25,582 bases of DNA from Gammaproteobacteria bacterium (GTDB taxonomy: Bacteria; Pseudomonadota; Gammaproteobacteria; PS1; Pseudothioglobaceae), in assembly GCA_028599035.1 (NCBI GenBank), contig JAQRMT010000009.1, positions 1 through 25,582 of the forward strand, in the 5' to 3' direction. The translations under genes were made by a program, and so were the position numbers. The notes under the pieces were generated by a model that was given only the letters and a program-made list of their open reading frames with translations, did no database searches and was not told where the DNA came from. Below are positions 15,346 through 23,752 of the stretch, one piece after another; positions within the stretch are counted from its first letter, which is position 1, and each line of letters starts with the position of its first letter.

Positions 15346-15515
15346 GTAATACCATTTTCAAAAATAAATTAAACAATCTAGCGCCCATCCTCATCCCAAC
15401 TATAAAAAGTAAAAATACCTATGTTATCAATAAGTAACACAAGTATTTTTACTTTCTATAGTTGGGCGATTATAGGCACTATATCATTCACTTTATTTTT
15501 GTAAATGGTATTAAC
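15346..15515. repeat. Nested inverted-repeat element of about 170 bp between convergent genes
   Basis: Outer arms 15346-15368 and 15492-15515 (AATACCATTT..CAAAAATAAA and its complement) match at about 21 of 24 positions. Inner arms 15395-15420 and 15441-15466 (CCCAACTATA...) match at 24 of 26. The 20-base centre can pair again (TGTTA, 15422-15426, with TAACA, 15435-15439). The whole can fold into one long cruciform. Terminal repeats plus a non-coding interior resemble a MITE. The inner stem, with A/T tracts on both strands, could also act as a bidirectional terminator for prlC and algC. No clear target duplication flanks it. The rest of the gap (15516-15645) shows no gene. Confidence 0.7.
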
Positions 15516-15645
15516 TATTTGTGACTCTGTGTATCTTGATTTTTTTCATGTGAAAAATCCCTATTTATACAAAGGTCTCTTATTATAGAATTTTCTACTT
15601 TGTAAGTGGTGTGGTTTTTTGAGGGTATTACAGCAACTCTTATTA

Positions 15646-17019
15646 TTAAAAATCTTGGGTAGAGATATGGTTATTCTCTAGCCAAACTCTAAACTTCTGT
15701 TGGATTTTGTTTAAGGTTTCTTCATCGTCTGCCTCGAATCTAAGCACCAAACAGGGCGTGGTGTTGGAGGGACGAACTAAGCCCCAGCCGTTGTCATAAT
15801 CCACTCGAACGCCGTCAATGGTGGTGATTTTTGCATGGGGAAAATCAATGTTTTTAGCTAATTTATCCATTGCATGGAATTGTTGCCCTTGCTCGTCAAA
15901 GTGAATGTTAATCTCTGGTGTATTGATGCTATCGGGTAAATCGGCAAAAACTTGGGCGCAGGTTTTATCGGTTTTGGATAAGATTTCTAGTAGTCTAGCA
16001 CCCGTATAAAGCGCATCATCAAAGCCATACCAACGCTCTTTAAAGAAAATATGCCCGCTCATTTCGCCGCCAAGTGCTGCGCCCGTTTCTTTTAATTTGG
16101 CTTTAATAAAGCTGTGCCCTGTGCGTGACATAATCGCCTCACCGCCGTGCTCGGTGATGTCTTTTGGCAATCGAGAGGAGCATTTAACATCAAACACGAT
16201 TTTAGCGCCAGCATTGCGTTTAAGGATGTCACGAGCGTATAAAATCATCTGTCTATCCGCCCAAATCACCCCGCCTTTGTTATCGATCAAGCCTAGTCTG
16301 TCGCCATCCCCATCAAAAGCAAAGCCCATGTCTGCACCTGTGTTTTTAACTTCTTTAATAATGTCTTCAAGGTTATGAAGTTTGGAGGGGTCGGGGTGGT
16401 GATTGGGGAAATTGCCATCCACTAGGCAAAATAATTTCGTTACTTTAGCACCGAGTTGCTCAAACAATTTTGGTGCAATATTGCCGGCAACACCGTTCCC
16501 TGCATCTACAACAATATGCAGTGGCTTGTCTAATTGAACATCAGTAGTGATACGCTCGATATAATCATCTTCAATATCCACTCTCGTTGAAGTGCCATGA
16601 CCTGAACAAAAATCGTTATTTTGAATACGCTGATACAGCGACTCAATACGCTCACCGGACAGCGCCTCCCCCGCAATCATAATCTTAAAACCGTTATATT
16701 CAGAGGGGTTATGCGAGCCTGTAATCATCACCCCAGAAGTGGCTGCTTTTGTGTAAGTGGCGTAATATACCAGCGGCGTAGGCACCATGCCAATATCTAC
16801 CACATGGCAGCCACTTTTTTTTAACCCTGATTTTAACGCTTGCATTAATTCAATCCCGCTCAAACGCCCATCCCGACCTACTACGATACCTCGCTCGCCC
16901 TTGGCAATTGATTCACTGCCAATGGCTAGACCAATAAGTTCGACAACCTCAGGTGTGAGTTCGTCTGCAACGATGCCCCGAATGTCGTAGGCTTTAAAGA
17001 TTGATTTTGAAACCAACAT
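15646..17019 (-). CDS. algC: Phosphomannomutase/phosphoglucomutase (AlgC type)
   Basis: The 457-residue alpha-D-phosphohexomutase shows the four-domain pattern. The phosphoserine loop MITGSHNPSEYNG has S102, the magnesium loop FAFDGDGDRLG starts near 233, the sugar-binding loop GGEMSGHIFF lies near 317-326, and the C-terminal phosphate-binding RPSNTTPCLVLRFEA is present. It interconverts the 1- and 6-phosphates of mannose or glucose for LPS or exopolysaccharide precursors and for glycogen routes. The substrate set is inferred from AlgC similarity. It is divergent from the rseC-like gene and convergent with prlC. Confidence 0.92.
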   Translation of the reverse strand: MLVSKSIFKAYDIRGIVADELTPEVVELIGLAIGSESIAKGERGIVVGRDGRLSGIELMQALKSGLKKSGCHVVDIGMVPTPLVYYATYTKAATSGVMITGSHNPSEYNGFKIMIAGEALSGERIESLYQRIQNNDFCSGHGTSTRVDIEDDYIERITTDVQLDKPLHIVVDAGNGVAGNIAPKLFEQLGAKVTKLFCLVDGNFPNHHPDPSKLHNLEDIIKEVKNTGADMGFAFDGDGDRLGLIDNKGGVIWADRQMILYARDILKRNAGAKIVFDVKCSSRLPKDITEHGGEAIMSRTGHSFIKAKLKETGAALGGEMSGHIFFKERWYGFDDALYTGARLLEILSKTDKTCAQVFADLPDSINTPEINIHFDEQGQQFHAMDKLAKNIDFPHAKITTIDGVRVDYDNGWGLVRPSNTTPCLVLRFEADDEETLNKIQQKFRVWLENNHISTQDF

Positions 17020-17076
17020 ACTGATAAAATATTAAAAAAAACAATCGCTTATTTTAATAGAGATCTTTGTATAAAT

Positions 17077-17454
17077 ATGAAAGAAAAGTTTGAAGTTATT
17101 GAAATTGAAAATCAGATGATGAAGTTGAAAGTTAATCGCTCATCAGGTTGCCACAGTTGTTCTGCGAGTAGTGGGTGTGGTACGGGGATACTTGCGAATT
17201 ATTTTGATCATTATTCTGTGTTTAACAAGCCCTTGAAAAATGGCGTAGCAGTGGGTGATTTTGTTACTTTAGAGATTACATCAAATGAATTGTTTTATCG
17301 TGCTTTTCAACTTTATATGTCGCCATTGTTGTTGCTATTTGCAGGCGGGATATTGGGCGGCGTTTTGTACCCAACCCATGAAATAGGGCAGATTGTATTT
17401 GCTTTTATGGGGTTTTTTGCCTCACTAGGTTTGACGAAATATTTTCTAAAGTAG
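17077..17454 (+). CDS. RseC/MucC-family membrane protein
   Basis: The 125-residue protein has a cysteine cluster C25-x2-C28-x5-C34 (CHSCSASSGCG) in its N-terminal part and two hydrophobic segments at about 79-98 and 104-122. This is the SoxR-reducing/RseC architecture. Family members act in sigma-E regulation (RseC) or, within Rsx/Rnf systems, in SoxR reduction. No rseA, rseB, rpoE or rnf genes are nearby, so the specific role is unknown. The 62 bp to aceE contain no strong terminator. Confidence 0.85.
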   Translation: MKEKFEVIEIENQMMKLKVNRSSGCHSCSASSGCGTGILANYFDHYSVFNKPLKNGVAVGDFVTLEITSNELFYRAFQLYMSPLLLLFAGGILGGVLYPTHEIGQIVFAFMGFFASLGLTKYFLK

Positions 17455-17517
17455 GCTTTTAAAGTGTAATAATTTTGGGATAATTGGCTTATTTTTTACA
17501 AATGAATTCTGCCGATT

Positions 17518-20166
17518 ATGCCAACTCAAGATATTGACCCTTTAGAAACTCAAGAATGGCTAGAAGCCTTTAAATCTGTTGCCCGTGTTGAGGGCGATGA
17601 CCGTGCTAAATTTTTATTAAACCAGCTTATGGATATGGCGCATCACGAGGGTATGGATCTGCCGACTGGCGTTAATACCTCTTATCTTAATAGTATTGCT
17701 AAAGAAAAAGAGGTGGTAACAGATATTAGTGCAGATATTGAGGCAAGAATTTCCGCTATTATTCGCTGGAATGCAATGGTGATGGTGGTAAAAGCCAACC
17801 AATTGCCGTATGATTTGGGCGGACATATTGCTTCATTTGCCTCCAGCGCTACTTTATATGAAGTGGGTTTTAACCATTTTTATCGGGGACCTGATGCCGA
17901 GCAAGGTGCAGATTTAATCTTTTTTCAAGGGCATATTTCCCCCGGTATTTATTCGCGTGCTTTTTTAGAAGGGCGTATTACTGAGGCGCAAATGTTATTG
18001 TTTCGCCAAGAAGCGGGCAAAGATGGGCTTAGTTCATATCCACACCCTTGGTTAATGCCAGATTTTTGGCAGTTTCCGACTGTTTCAATGGGGCTAGGGC
18101 CAATCATGGCAATTTATCAAGCACGGTTTATGAAGTACCTGCATCATCGTGATATTCAATTAACTGATAAACGCACAGTTTGGGCGTATTTAGGCGACGG
18201 TGAAATGGATGAGCCTGAATCTTTGGGTGCGATTTCCATGGCAGGGCGAGAGAAGTTAGACAACTTAATTTTCGTGGTTAATTGCAACCTCCAGCGTTTA
18301 GATGGCCCGGTGCGTGGTAACGGTAAAATTATTCAAGAGTTAGAGGGAATGTTCCGTGGTGCAGGCTGGAATGTGCTTAAAGTTATTTGGGGCGGTGAGT
18401 GGGATAAATTGCTCGCCAAAGACAGCGACGGATTGCTTAAAAAACGCATGGAAGAAGTAGTGGACGGCGAATATCAAGCTTATAAAGCCAAAGATGGTGC
18501 GTATGTGCGTAAACATTTTTTTGGTAAATACCCAGAATTACTTACCATGGTTGAGCATTTAAGTGATGAAGAAATTTATCGTCTTAATCGTGGCGGGCAC
18601 GATCCTTTTAAAGTATTTCAAGCCTACCACGCTGCTAAAGCGTGCAGTGATAAGCCAACGGTTATTTTGGCTAAAACAGTCAAAGGTTACGGCATGGGTG
18701 AGGCGGGCGAAGGTCAAAACACCACGCACTCGCAGAAAAAACTTGGGTTGAAACAGGTTGAAAAATTTGCCGAGCGATTTGACATTCCTGTTACCGAAAA
18801 AGATGTTAAACAACTTAACTTTTACAAGCCAGCTGATGACAGCGAAGAAATGATTTATATGAACGCCCAACGCCAAAAACTAGGTGGCTCATTGCCTGTG
18901 CGTTCGTTCCAATTAGAGACCTTAAAAGTGCCAGAACTAGAGGTTTTCAAAGCCTTGTTAGATTCCAGTGGCGAGCGGGAATTATCCACCACTATGGCGC
19001 TTAATCGCATTATGTCGTTATTAGTGCGTGACAAACAACTTGGCTCTAAAATCGTGCCTATTATCCCTGATGAGGCGCGCACTTTTGGCATGGAGGGCTT
19101 GTTTAGACAGCTGGGTATTTATTCTGCCTCAGGGCAGCTTTATCAGCCAGAAGATGCCGATAAGATGATGTGGTATAAGGAAGACAAGAAAGGCCAAGTA
19201 TTGCAAGAGGGCATTAACGAGGCGGGGGCAATTTCTGATTGGATTGCCGCAGCCACAGCTTATGCTACGCACAACACCACTATGATTCCGTTTTATATTT
19301 ATTATTCTAAGTTTGGTTTTCAGCGGGTGGGTGATTTGGCGTGGGCAGCGGGTGATATGCAGGCCAAAGGCTTCCTAATCGGCGGCACAGCAGGACGCAC
19401 TACACTGAATGGCGAGGGTTTGCAACATCAAGATGGCGATTCACATTTGGTTGCCAATACCATTCCAAATTGTATTTCTTATGACCCAACTTATGCGTAT
19501 GAGTTGGCAGTGATTGTTCGCAGTGGACTACACAGAATGTATGAAAATCATGAAAATATTTTTTACTACATTACTACTATGAACGAGCTTTACACGCATC
19601 CAGAAATACCAAAAGGCGTAGAAGAAGGTATTATCAAAGGTATTTATCCACTGAAAGAAGTCGGCACAGGTGATAAGCAAGTGCAGTTGATGGGCTGTGG
19701 CACTATTCTTAGAGAAGTTGAAAAAGCAGCACAGATGTTGGCAGATGATTGGGGGGTGAAATCTAATGTTTGGTCGGTAACCAGTTTTAATGAGCTAACC
19801 CGTGAGGCACAGGCGATTGATAGAGAGAATAGATTTAGCGCAGAGTCACCAAAAGTGCCTTATATCACCCAATGCCTGGAAGGCGCAAAAGGTCCTGTGA
19901 TTGCGACCACAGACTATATGCGTAATTACGCCGAACAAGTGCGTAAATATATTCCAAACCGTTATGAAGTCCTTGGCACAGATGGTTTTGGTCGTTCGGA
20001 TTCACGCAAGGCGCTTAGAGACTTTTTTGAAGTTGATGCAAACTATGTTACTATAGCCACTCTTAAGGCATTGGTCGATGAAGGCGAAATGGAGATATCA
20101 GTAGTGGCAAAGGCGATTGATAAATACGGCGTCGATGTTAGCAAATCAAACCCAATGACGGTATAA
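17518..20166 (+). CDS. aceE: Pyruvate dehydrogenase E1 component, homodimeric type
   Basis: The 882-residue protein is a full-length AceE. The thiamine diphosphate motif runs from GDGEMDE (226-232) to NCN (255-257), a catalytic-type histidine lies in QGHISPG near 139, and RVGDLAWAAGDMQAKGFLIG marks the pyrimidine-domain region. The C-terminus is complete (ALRDFFEVDANYV). It decarboxylates pyruvate and acetylates the lipoyl groups of E2. aceF and lpd, which usually follow, are absent here; the next gene is a HopJ-family ORF. E2 and E3 must be encoded elsewhere. Confidence 0.95.
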   Translation: MPTQDIDPLETQEWLEAFKSVARVEGDDRAKFLLNQLMDMAHHEGMDLPTGVNTSYLNSIAKEKEVVTDISADIEARISAIIRWNAMVMVVKANQLPYDLGGHIASFASSATLYEVGFNHFYRGPDAEQGADLIFFQGHISPGIYSRAFLEGRITEAQMLLFRQEAGKDGLSSYPHPWLMPDFWQFPTVSMGLGPIMAIYQARFMKYLHHRDIQLTDKRTVWAYLGDGEMDEPESLGAISMAGREKLDNLIFVVNCNLQRLDGPVRGNGKIIQELEGMFRGAGWNVLKVIWGGEWDKLLAKDSDGLLKKRMEEVVDGEYQAYKAKDGAYVRKHFFGKYPELLTMVEHLSDEEIYRLNRGGHDPFKVFQAYHAAKACSDKPTVILAKTVKGYGMGEAGEGQNTTHSQKKLGLKQVEKFAERFDIPVTEKDVKQLNFYKPADDSEEMIYMNAQRQKLGGSLPVRSFQLETLKVPELEVFKALLDSSGERELSTTMALNRIMSLLVRDKQLGSKIVPIIPDEARTFGMEGLFRQLGIYSASGQLYQPEDADKMMWYKEDKKGQVLQEGINEAGAISDWIAAATAYATHNTTMIPFYIYYSKFGFQRVGDLAWAAGDMQAKGFLIGGTAGRTTLNGEGLQHQDGDSHLVANTIPNCISYDPTYAYELAVIVRSGLHRMYENHENIFYYITTMNELYTHPEIPKGVEEGIIKGIYPLKEVGTGDKQVQLMGCGTILREVEKAAQMLADDWGVKSNVWSVTSFNELTREAQAIDRENRFSAESPKVPYITQCLEGAKGPVIATTDYMRNYAEQVRKYIPNRYEVLGTDGFGRSDSRKALRDFFEVDANYVTIATLKALVDEGEMEISVVAKAIDKYGVDVSKSNPMTV

Positions 20167-20183
20167 AAAAAAGGGGCAAAAAG

Positions 20184-20522
20184 ATGACACAGGAAACATA
20201 TTTAGAAGAACTTAGGTCGGGTGCGCAGATGAAGTTTGACGACCTAATGACATTAATTGAGCAGAACTACGATTACACGAGTGCCCCATTTACCAATGGT
20301 GATTTACACAATGCCGCTGATGAAAACCAAGGCAGCGCTAAATTATTTTGCTTCGGTGCTATTCATCAATTGACACAACTTGAAGTTTTACATTGTTTTG
20401 GTGAACACTACCGAAGCGTTCTTAACAGCCCTGAAGGGGATTCACATCCTAATATCCGTAATTTTATTGTCTATGGCTGGGAAGGCTTGAAGTTTGACTC
20501 TCCAGTATTGGTTAAAAAATAA
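20184..20522 (+). CDS. HopJ-family protein (type III effector HopJ-like domain)
   Basis: The 112-residue protein carries the HopJ pattern: FDDLMTLIEQNYDYTSAPFTNGDL, then NAADENQGSAKLFCFGAI, VLHCFGEHYRSVL, PEGDSHPNIRNFI and YGWEGLKFD. The family is named after a Pseudomonas syringae effector but occurs as a small soluble protein in many non-pathogenic bacteria without type III secretion, with unknown function. There is no signal peptide. A GGGG ribosome-binding site lies in the 17-nt gap after aceE, so the two share a transcript. Confidence 0.85.
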   Translation: MTQETYLEELRSGAQMKFDDLMTLIEQNYDYTSAPFTNGDLHNAADENQGSAKLFCFGAIHQLTQLEVLHCFGEHYRSVLNSPEGDSHPNIRNFIVYGWEGLKFDSPVLVKK

Positions 20523-20568
20523 CGCAACACCCTTATTGTTTTTTTTTGCGTCGTCCCGCAGCGACGAT

Positions 20569-20756
20569 GTGAAGCACCGCAAAAGTTTTGCCAAGCACCA
20601 CACTTTTTTTGCCAAGCACCACATTTTTTTGCCAAGCATCGCAAAAGTTTTGCCAAGCACCACACTTTTTTTGCGAAGCACCGCAAAAGTTTTGCCAAGC
20701 ATCGCATTTTTCGTGCCAAGCACCACATTTTTCGTGCCAAGCACCGCAACTTGCGT
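20569..20756. repeat. Tandem repeat: nine 20-21 bp units
   Basis: Nine head-to-tail units start G[CT][CG]AAGCA[CT]C[GA]CA at 20569, 20590, 20611, 20631, 20652, 20673, 20694, 20715 and 20736. All are 21 bp except the third (20 bp). The first 12 bases are nearly constant; the last 8-9 vary among AAAAGTTTT, CTTTTTTT, TTTTTTT, TTTTTCGT and ACTTGCGT. Units 1, 4 and 6 create the small palindrome GCAAAAGTTTTGC at the unit border. Units 1-2 and 4-5 repeat as a 42-bp pair. A short dyad (20551-20555 and 20563-20567) precedes the array. No spacers are present, so it is not CRISPR. The array fills most of the 20523-20842 gap between convergent genes. Confidence 0.92.
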
Positions 20757-20762
20757 TTACCT

Positions 20763-20788
20763 CGTTCCTAAGCTCCTGCTTGGGAGTG
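20763..20788. repeat. Dispersed-type palindrome (CCTAAGC/GCTTGGG hairpin)
   Basis: Arms 20763-20773 and 20778-20788 form an 11-bp stem with three G-T pairs and loop TCCT. It resembles a palindrome seen in many copies in various bacterial genomes (TTCCCAAGC..GCTTGGGAA), whose spurious translation reads VPKLxLGNA; here the frame reads VPKLLLGSA. It directly follows the tandem repeat and lies downstream of both hopJ-like (+) and roxA (-), so it could act as a mRNA 3' end structure for either. The family assignment is from memory. Confidence 0.65.
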
Positions 20789-20842
20789 CATAAATTCTTA
20801 CTACCAAAGTATTATTATTCTTGACACGATACCAGAGCAGGG

Positions 20843-21934
20843 CTATATTGAAAGTAGTAAACTGCGTTTGAACAGTTGTTGAGCAAGTTTGGGTTGGTGT
20901 AACGAATTAACACGCCGCTGGTTGCAAAAGTCAATCAGTGTCTGACTTTCAACCCCTTCAAACTCAAACGCCTCGCCATTGATAAACACCTGAACAGAAT
21001 GGGTTTGTAGATAGGCGATTTTACATACTGGATGAAGTTGATAGCAAGCGCTGTGATTAAACACCTCGTCTTGGTTGTCATATTCGAAATTCTGCATTTG
21101 TTGAACTTCTAATGGGTCTAATTTAGTCACAAATTCAGCAAATTGCACGCCGTTAATGGTGAGTAATTTTTGCGCTTGTTTTATGGCGTTCTCAGGGATT
21201 AAGGCAGGTTGTTCGGTGTTTTGCCATTGTGGGTCTTGGTAATACTGCGTATTTAACCCACCAGGGCAAGGTTTATCGACAAACTCAAATAATTCCTCAG
21301 CGCTATAAGCACGATACCCAAAAGACAGTGTGGTGCAGTCATCATCTAAGCTGACACCATGATGCGCTACTTTAGGCGGTATATACAGCACATCACCCGG
21401 TTCAACGACAAACACCTGCTCGGCGTTGAATTTATCCATAATCCTAAGTGGCACATCCTCTAAGTAATTATCCAGTTCGCAATCTTGCGTACTAAGATGC
21501 CAGCGCCGTTTACCTGTGCCTTGTAATAAAAACACATCATAATAATCAAAGTGTGGACCAACACTACCGCCTGTGGCAGCGTAGGAAATCATCACATCGT
21601 CAAAACGCCAACGAGGTATAAAATCAAATTCTGTAATGAGATTATGCACCGCATCAATATGCCTATCAACACCTTGTACTAGTAGTGTCCAATCTTGTTC
21701 TGGCAAGTTGGAAAAATCTTGTTCAGAAAAAACTCCGTTGCGTAGCGACCATTTTTTAGAGTGTATAGAACCTGTGATTAGGCGCGATTCAAATTCTTCT
21801 TCAAGCGATAAACCAGCCAATTCATCAGGCGTTATTGGTGAGATAAAATCAGGCAAGGCCTGCTTAATCAATAAAGGCTTTTTCTGCCAATATTCGTTTA
21901 AAAATTGCTGCTGAGATATTTCTCCAAAATGCAT
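20843..21934 (-). CDS. roxA: Ribosomal protein uL16 arginine hydroxylase (YcfD/RoxA-type cupin)
   Basis: The 363-residue protein is a JmjC-type 2-oxoglutarate/Fe(II) oxygenase. The iron triad is H128 and D130 in GPHFDYYDVF plus a histidine in VAHHGVS (191/192). Other family blocks are WTLLVQGVDRH, VFLLQGTGKRRWHL and EPGDVLYIPP. A winged-helix-like C-terminal region completes it. In E. coli YcfD hydroxylates an arginine of ribosomal protein L16. The start MHFGEIS is 97 bp from the divergent glyA. Length fits the family. Confidence 0.9.
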   Translation of the reverse strand: MHFGEISQQQFLNEYWQKKPLLIKQALPDFISPITPDELAGLSLEEEFESRLITGSIHSKKWSLRNGVFSEQDFSNLPEQDWTLLVQGVDRHIDAVHNLITEFDFIPRWRFDDVMISYAATGGSVGPHFDYYDVFLLQGTGKRRWHLSTQDCELDNYLEDVPLRIMDKFNAEQVFVVEPGDVLYIPPKVAHHGVSLDDDCTTLSFGYRAYSAEELFEFVDKPCPGGLNTQYYQDPQWQNTEQPALIPENAIKQAQKLLTINGVQFAEFVTKLDPLEVQQMQNFEYDNQDEVFNHSACYQLHPVCKIAYLQTHSVQVFINGEAFEFEGVESQTLIDFCNQRRVNSLHQPKLAQQLFKRSLLLSI

Positions 21935-22031
21935 TGTTTACCCACATAAAAAAAATAGTAATTGCCGTGATTTTAATTTGATTAGTGGTTAAAATTTAAG
22001 TTTAACTTACAAATAATCTCAAGGAGTCATC

Positions 22032-23285
22032 ATGTTTGAAAAATCTCAGACTTTAGCCAAGGTAGATAGTGATATTGCTAACGCAATTACAAAAGAAGAG
22101 GCACGCCAAGAAGCCCATATTGAACTAATTGCCAGTGAAAATTATACTTCACCTGCAGTGATGGAAGCGCAAGGTTCACAACTGACTAATAAGTATGCAG
22201 AAGGTTATCCAAATAAGCGTTATTACGGTGGTTGCGAGCATGTTGATGTAGTTGAGCAATTAGCAATTGACCGTGCTAAGGTGTTATTTGGTGCAGATTA
22301 TGCCAATGTTCAGCCACATTCTGGCTCTCAGGCAAATGCGGCAGTTTTTCAGGCATTGTTAGTGCCAGGGGATACGATTTTAGGTATGAGTTTGGCGCAT
22401 GGCGGGCATTTAACGCATGGTGCTGCGCCAAGTTTTTCGGGTAAGAATTTTAACGCTATTCAATATGGTTTGAATGAAAAAACGGGCGAGATTGATTATG
22501 AACAAGTTGAAGCTTTGGCAAAAGAACATCAGCCAAAAATGATTATTGCTGGTTTTTCGGCATATTCTCGTGTGGTGGATTGGCAGCGTTTTAGAGAGAT
22601 TGCAGATAGTATTGGCGCTTATTTAATGGTTGATATGGCACATATTGCGGGCTTGGTGGCAGCGGGCGAATACCCATCACCAGTGGCAATTGCCGATGTA
22701 ACTACGACTACAACACATAAAACTTTGCGTGGTCCTCGGGGCGGTTTGATTTTAGCCAAGGCGAACGAGGTTATTGAAAAGAAACTTAACTCTGCTATTT
22801 TCCCTGGCATTCAGGGCGGTCCATTAATGCACATTATTGCCGCTAAGGCGGTGAGTTTTAAAGAGGCGATGAGTGACGATTACAAAGCCTATCAAAAGCA
22901 AGTCCGAGTAAATGCGCAAGCGATGGCCGATGTCTTTATTGAGCGAGGGTTTGATGTGGTATCAGGTGGCACGGATGATCATTTGTTTTTGGTTAGTTTT
23001 ATTGACCAAGGGTTGACGGGTAAAGCGGTGGACGCTGCTTTGGGTAGCGCACATATTACTGTCAATATGAATGCCGTGCCAAACGACCCACAATCTCCCT
23101 TTGTTACCAGCGGCATTCGTGTTGGTACACCGGCGGTAACAACGCGTGGTTTTGATGAAGTTGATTGTGCCGATTTGGCTGCATGGATGTGCGATGTTTG
23201 TGATGGACTTGAGAATCAATCGGTGATTGACGAGGTTAAAGCCAAGGTCGCCAAACTGTGTGCTGAGCACCCTGTTTACGGCTAA
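22032..23285 (+). CDS. glyA: Serine hydroxymethyltransferase
   Basis: The 417-residue PLP enzyme converts serine and tetrahydrofolate to glycine and 5,10-methylene-tetrahydrofolate. Visible landmarks are ELIASENYTSPAVMEAQGS, YYGGCEHVD, D201 in MVDMAHIAGLVA and the PLP lysine K230 in TTTTTHKTLRGPRGG. A strong AAGGAG lies 6 nt before the ATG. It is followed by nrdR with a 2-nt gap, a common glyA-nrdR arrangement that links one-carbon and dNTP supply. Confidence 0.97.
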   Translation: MFEKSQTLAKVDSDIANAITKEEARQEAHIELIASENYTSPAVMEAQGSQLTNKYAEGYPNKRYYGGCEHVDVVEQLAIDRAKVLFGADYANVQPHSGSQANAAVFQALLVPGDTILGMSLAHGGHLTHGAAPSFSGKNFNAIQYGLNEKTGEIDYEQVEALAKEHQPKMIIAGFSAYSRVVDWQRFREIADSIGAYLMVDMAHIAGLVAAGEYPSPVAIADVTTTTTHKTLRGPRGGLILAKANEVIEKKLNSAIFPGIQGGPLMHIIAAKAVSFKEAMSDDYKAYQKQVRVNAQAMADVFIERGFDVVSGGTDDHLFLVSFIDQGLTGKAVDAALGSAHITVNMNAVPNDPQSPFVTSGIRVGTPAVTTRGFDEVDCADLAAWMCDVCDGLENQSVIDEVKAKVAKLCAEHPVYG

Positions 23286-23287
23286 AC

Positions 23288-23752
23288 ATGCGCTGTCCGT
23301 TCTGCCAATCTGATGATACCAAGGTCCTAGACACACGCCTGATTGATGACGGCTCTCAGGTGCGTAGGCGACGAGAGTGTACGGCTTGTAATGAGCGCTA
23401 TTCAACCCGTGAAGTGGTTGACTTAAATCCGCCAAAATTGGTTAAGAGTGACAACTCCAGGGAATCTTTTAGTGAAGATAAGCTGCGTTCTGGCTTGCTT
23501 AAATCCTTGGAAAAACGCCCAGTAACAACGGCACAAGTAGAAACAGCCATCCAGCATATTCGGCATAAATTGATGATACAATCTGAACGAGAAGTGCCAG
23601 CCAGCAAGTTGGGGCAATGGGTAATGCAAGAGCTGAAGGCGCTTGATGAAGTGGCTTATATTCGTTTTGCCTCGGTTTATAGGCAATTTCAAGATGTGGA
23701 GGCGTTCCGTTTGGAGATTGATAAATTAATGAGTAAAAATGGCAAAAACTAA
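23288..23752 (+). CDS. nrdR: Ribonucleotide reductase repressor NrdR
   Basis: The 154-residue repressor has an N-terminal zinc ribbon (C3, C6, C31, C34; MRCPFCQSDD and ECTACNERYST) and an ATP-cone domain from about residue 48 (PKLVKSDNSRESFSEDKL). It senses ATP/dATP and represses ribonucleotide reductase genes by binding NrdR boxes. It follows glyA by 2 nt and overlaps radA by 14 nt. Confidence 0.96.
   Translation: MRCPFCQSDDTKVLDTRLIDDGSQVRRRRECTACNERYSTREVVDLNPPKLVKSDNSRESFSEDKLRSGLLKSLEKRPVTTAQVETAIQHIRHKLMIQSEREVPASKLGQWVMQELKALDEVAYIRFASVYRQFQDVEAFRLEIDKLMSKNGKN

Noticed and set aside
15394..15467. attC-like site, because the right end reads GTTGGGC (GTTRRRY)
   Set aside because: The left end is TCCCAAC, not RYYYAAC. 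The arms pair continuously without extrahelical bases or separate R and L boxes, and the integrase is 15 kb away.
20523..20551. Intrinsic terminator after the HopJ-family gene (T-run at 20539-20547)
   Set aside because: The T-run is long, but the only stems before it are about 4 bp and AT-rich, and the 6-bp ACGCAA/TTGCGT dyad has the T-run in its loop.
20569..20756. CRISPR array
   Set aside because: Units are head to tail without unique spacers, each about 21 bp, and no cas gene is nearby.
20471..20824. Overlapping open frames of about 78-100 codons on both strands
   Set aside because: They exist only because the 21-bp repeat unit is a multiple of three. They have no plausible ribosome-binding site and yield low-complexity repeated heptapeptides.
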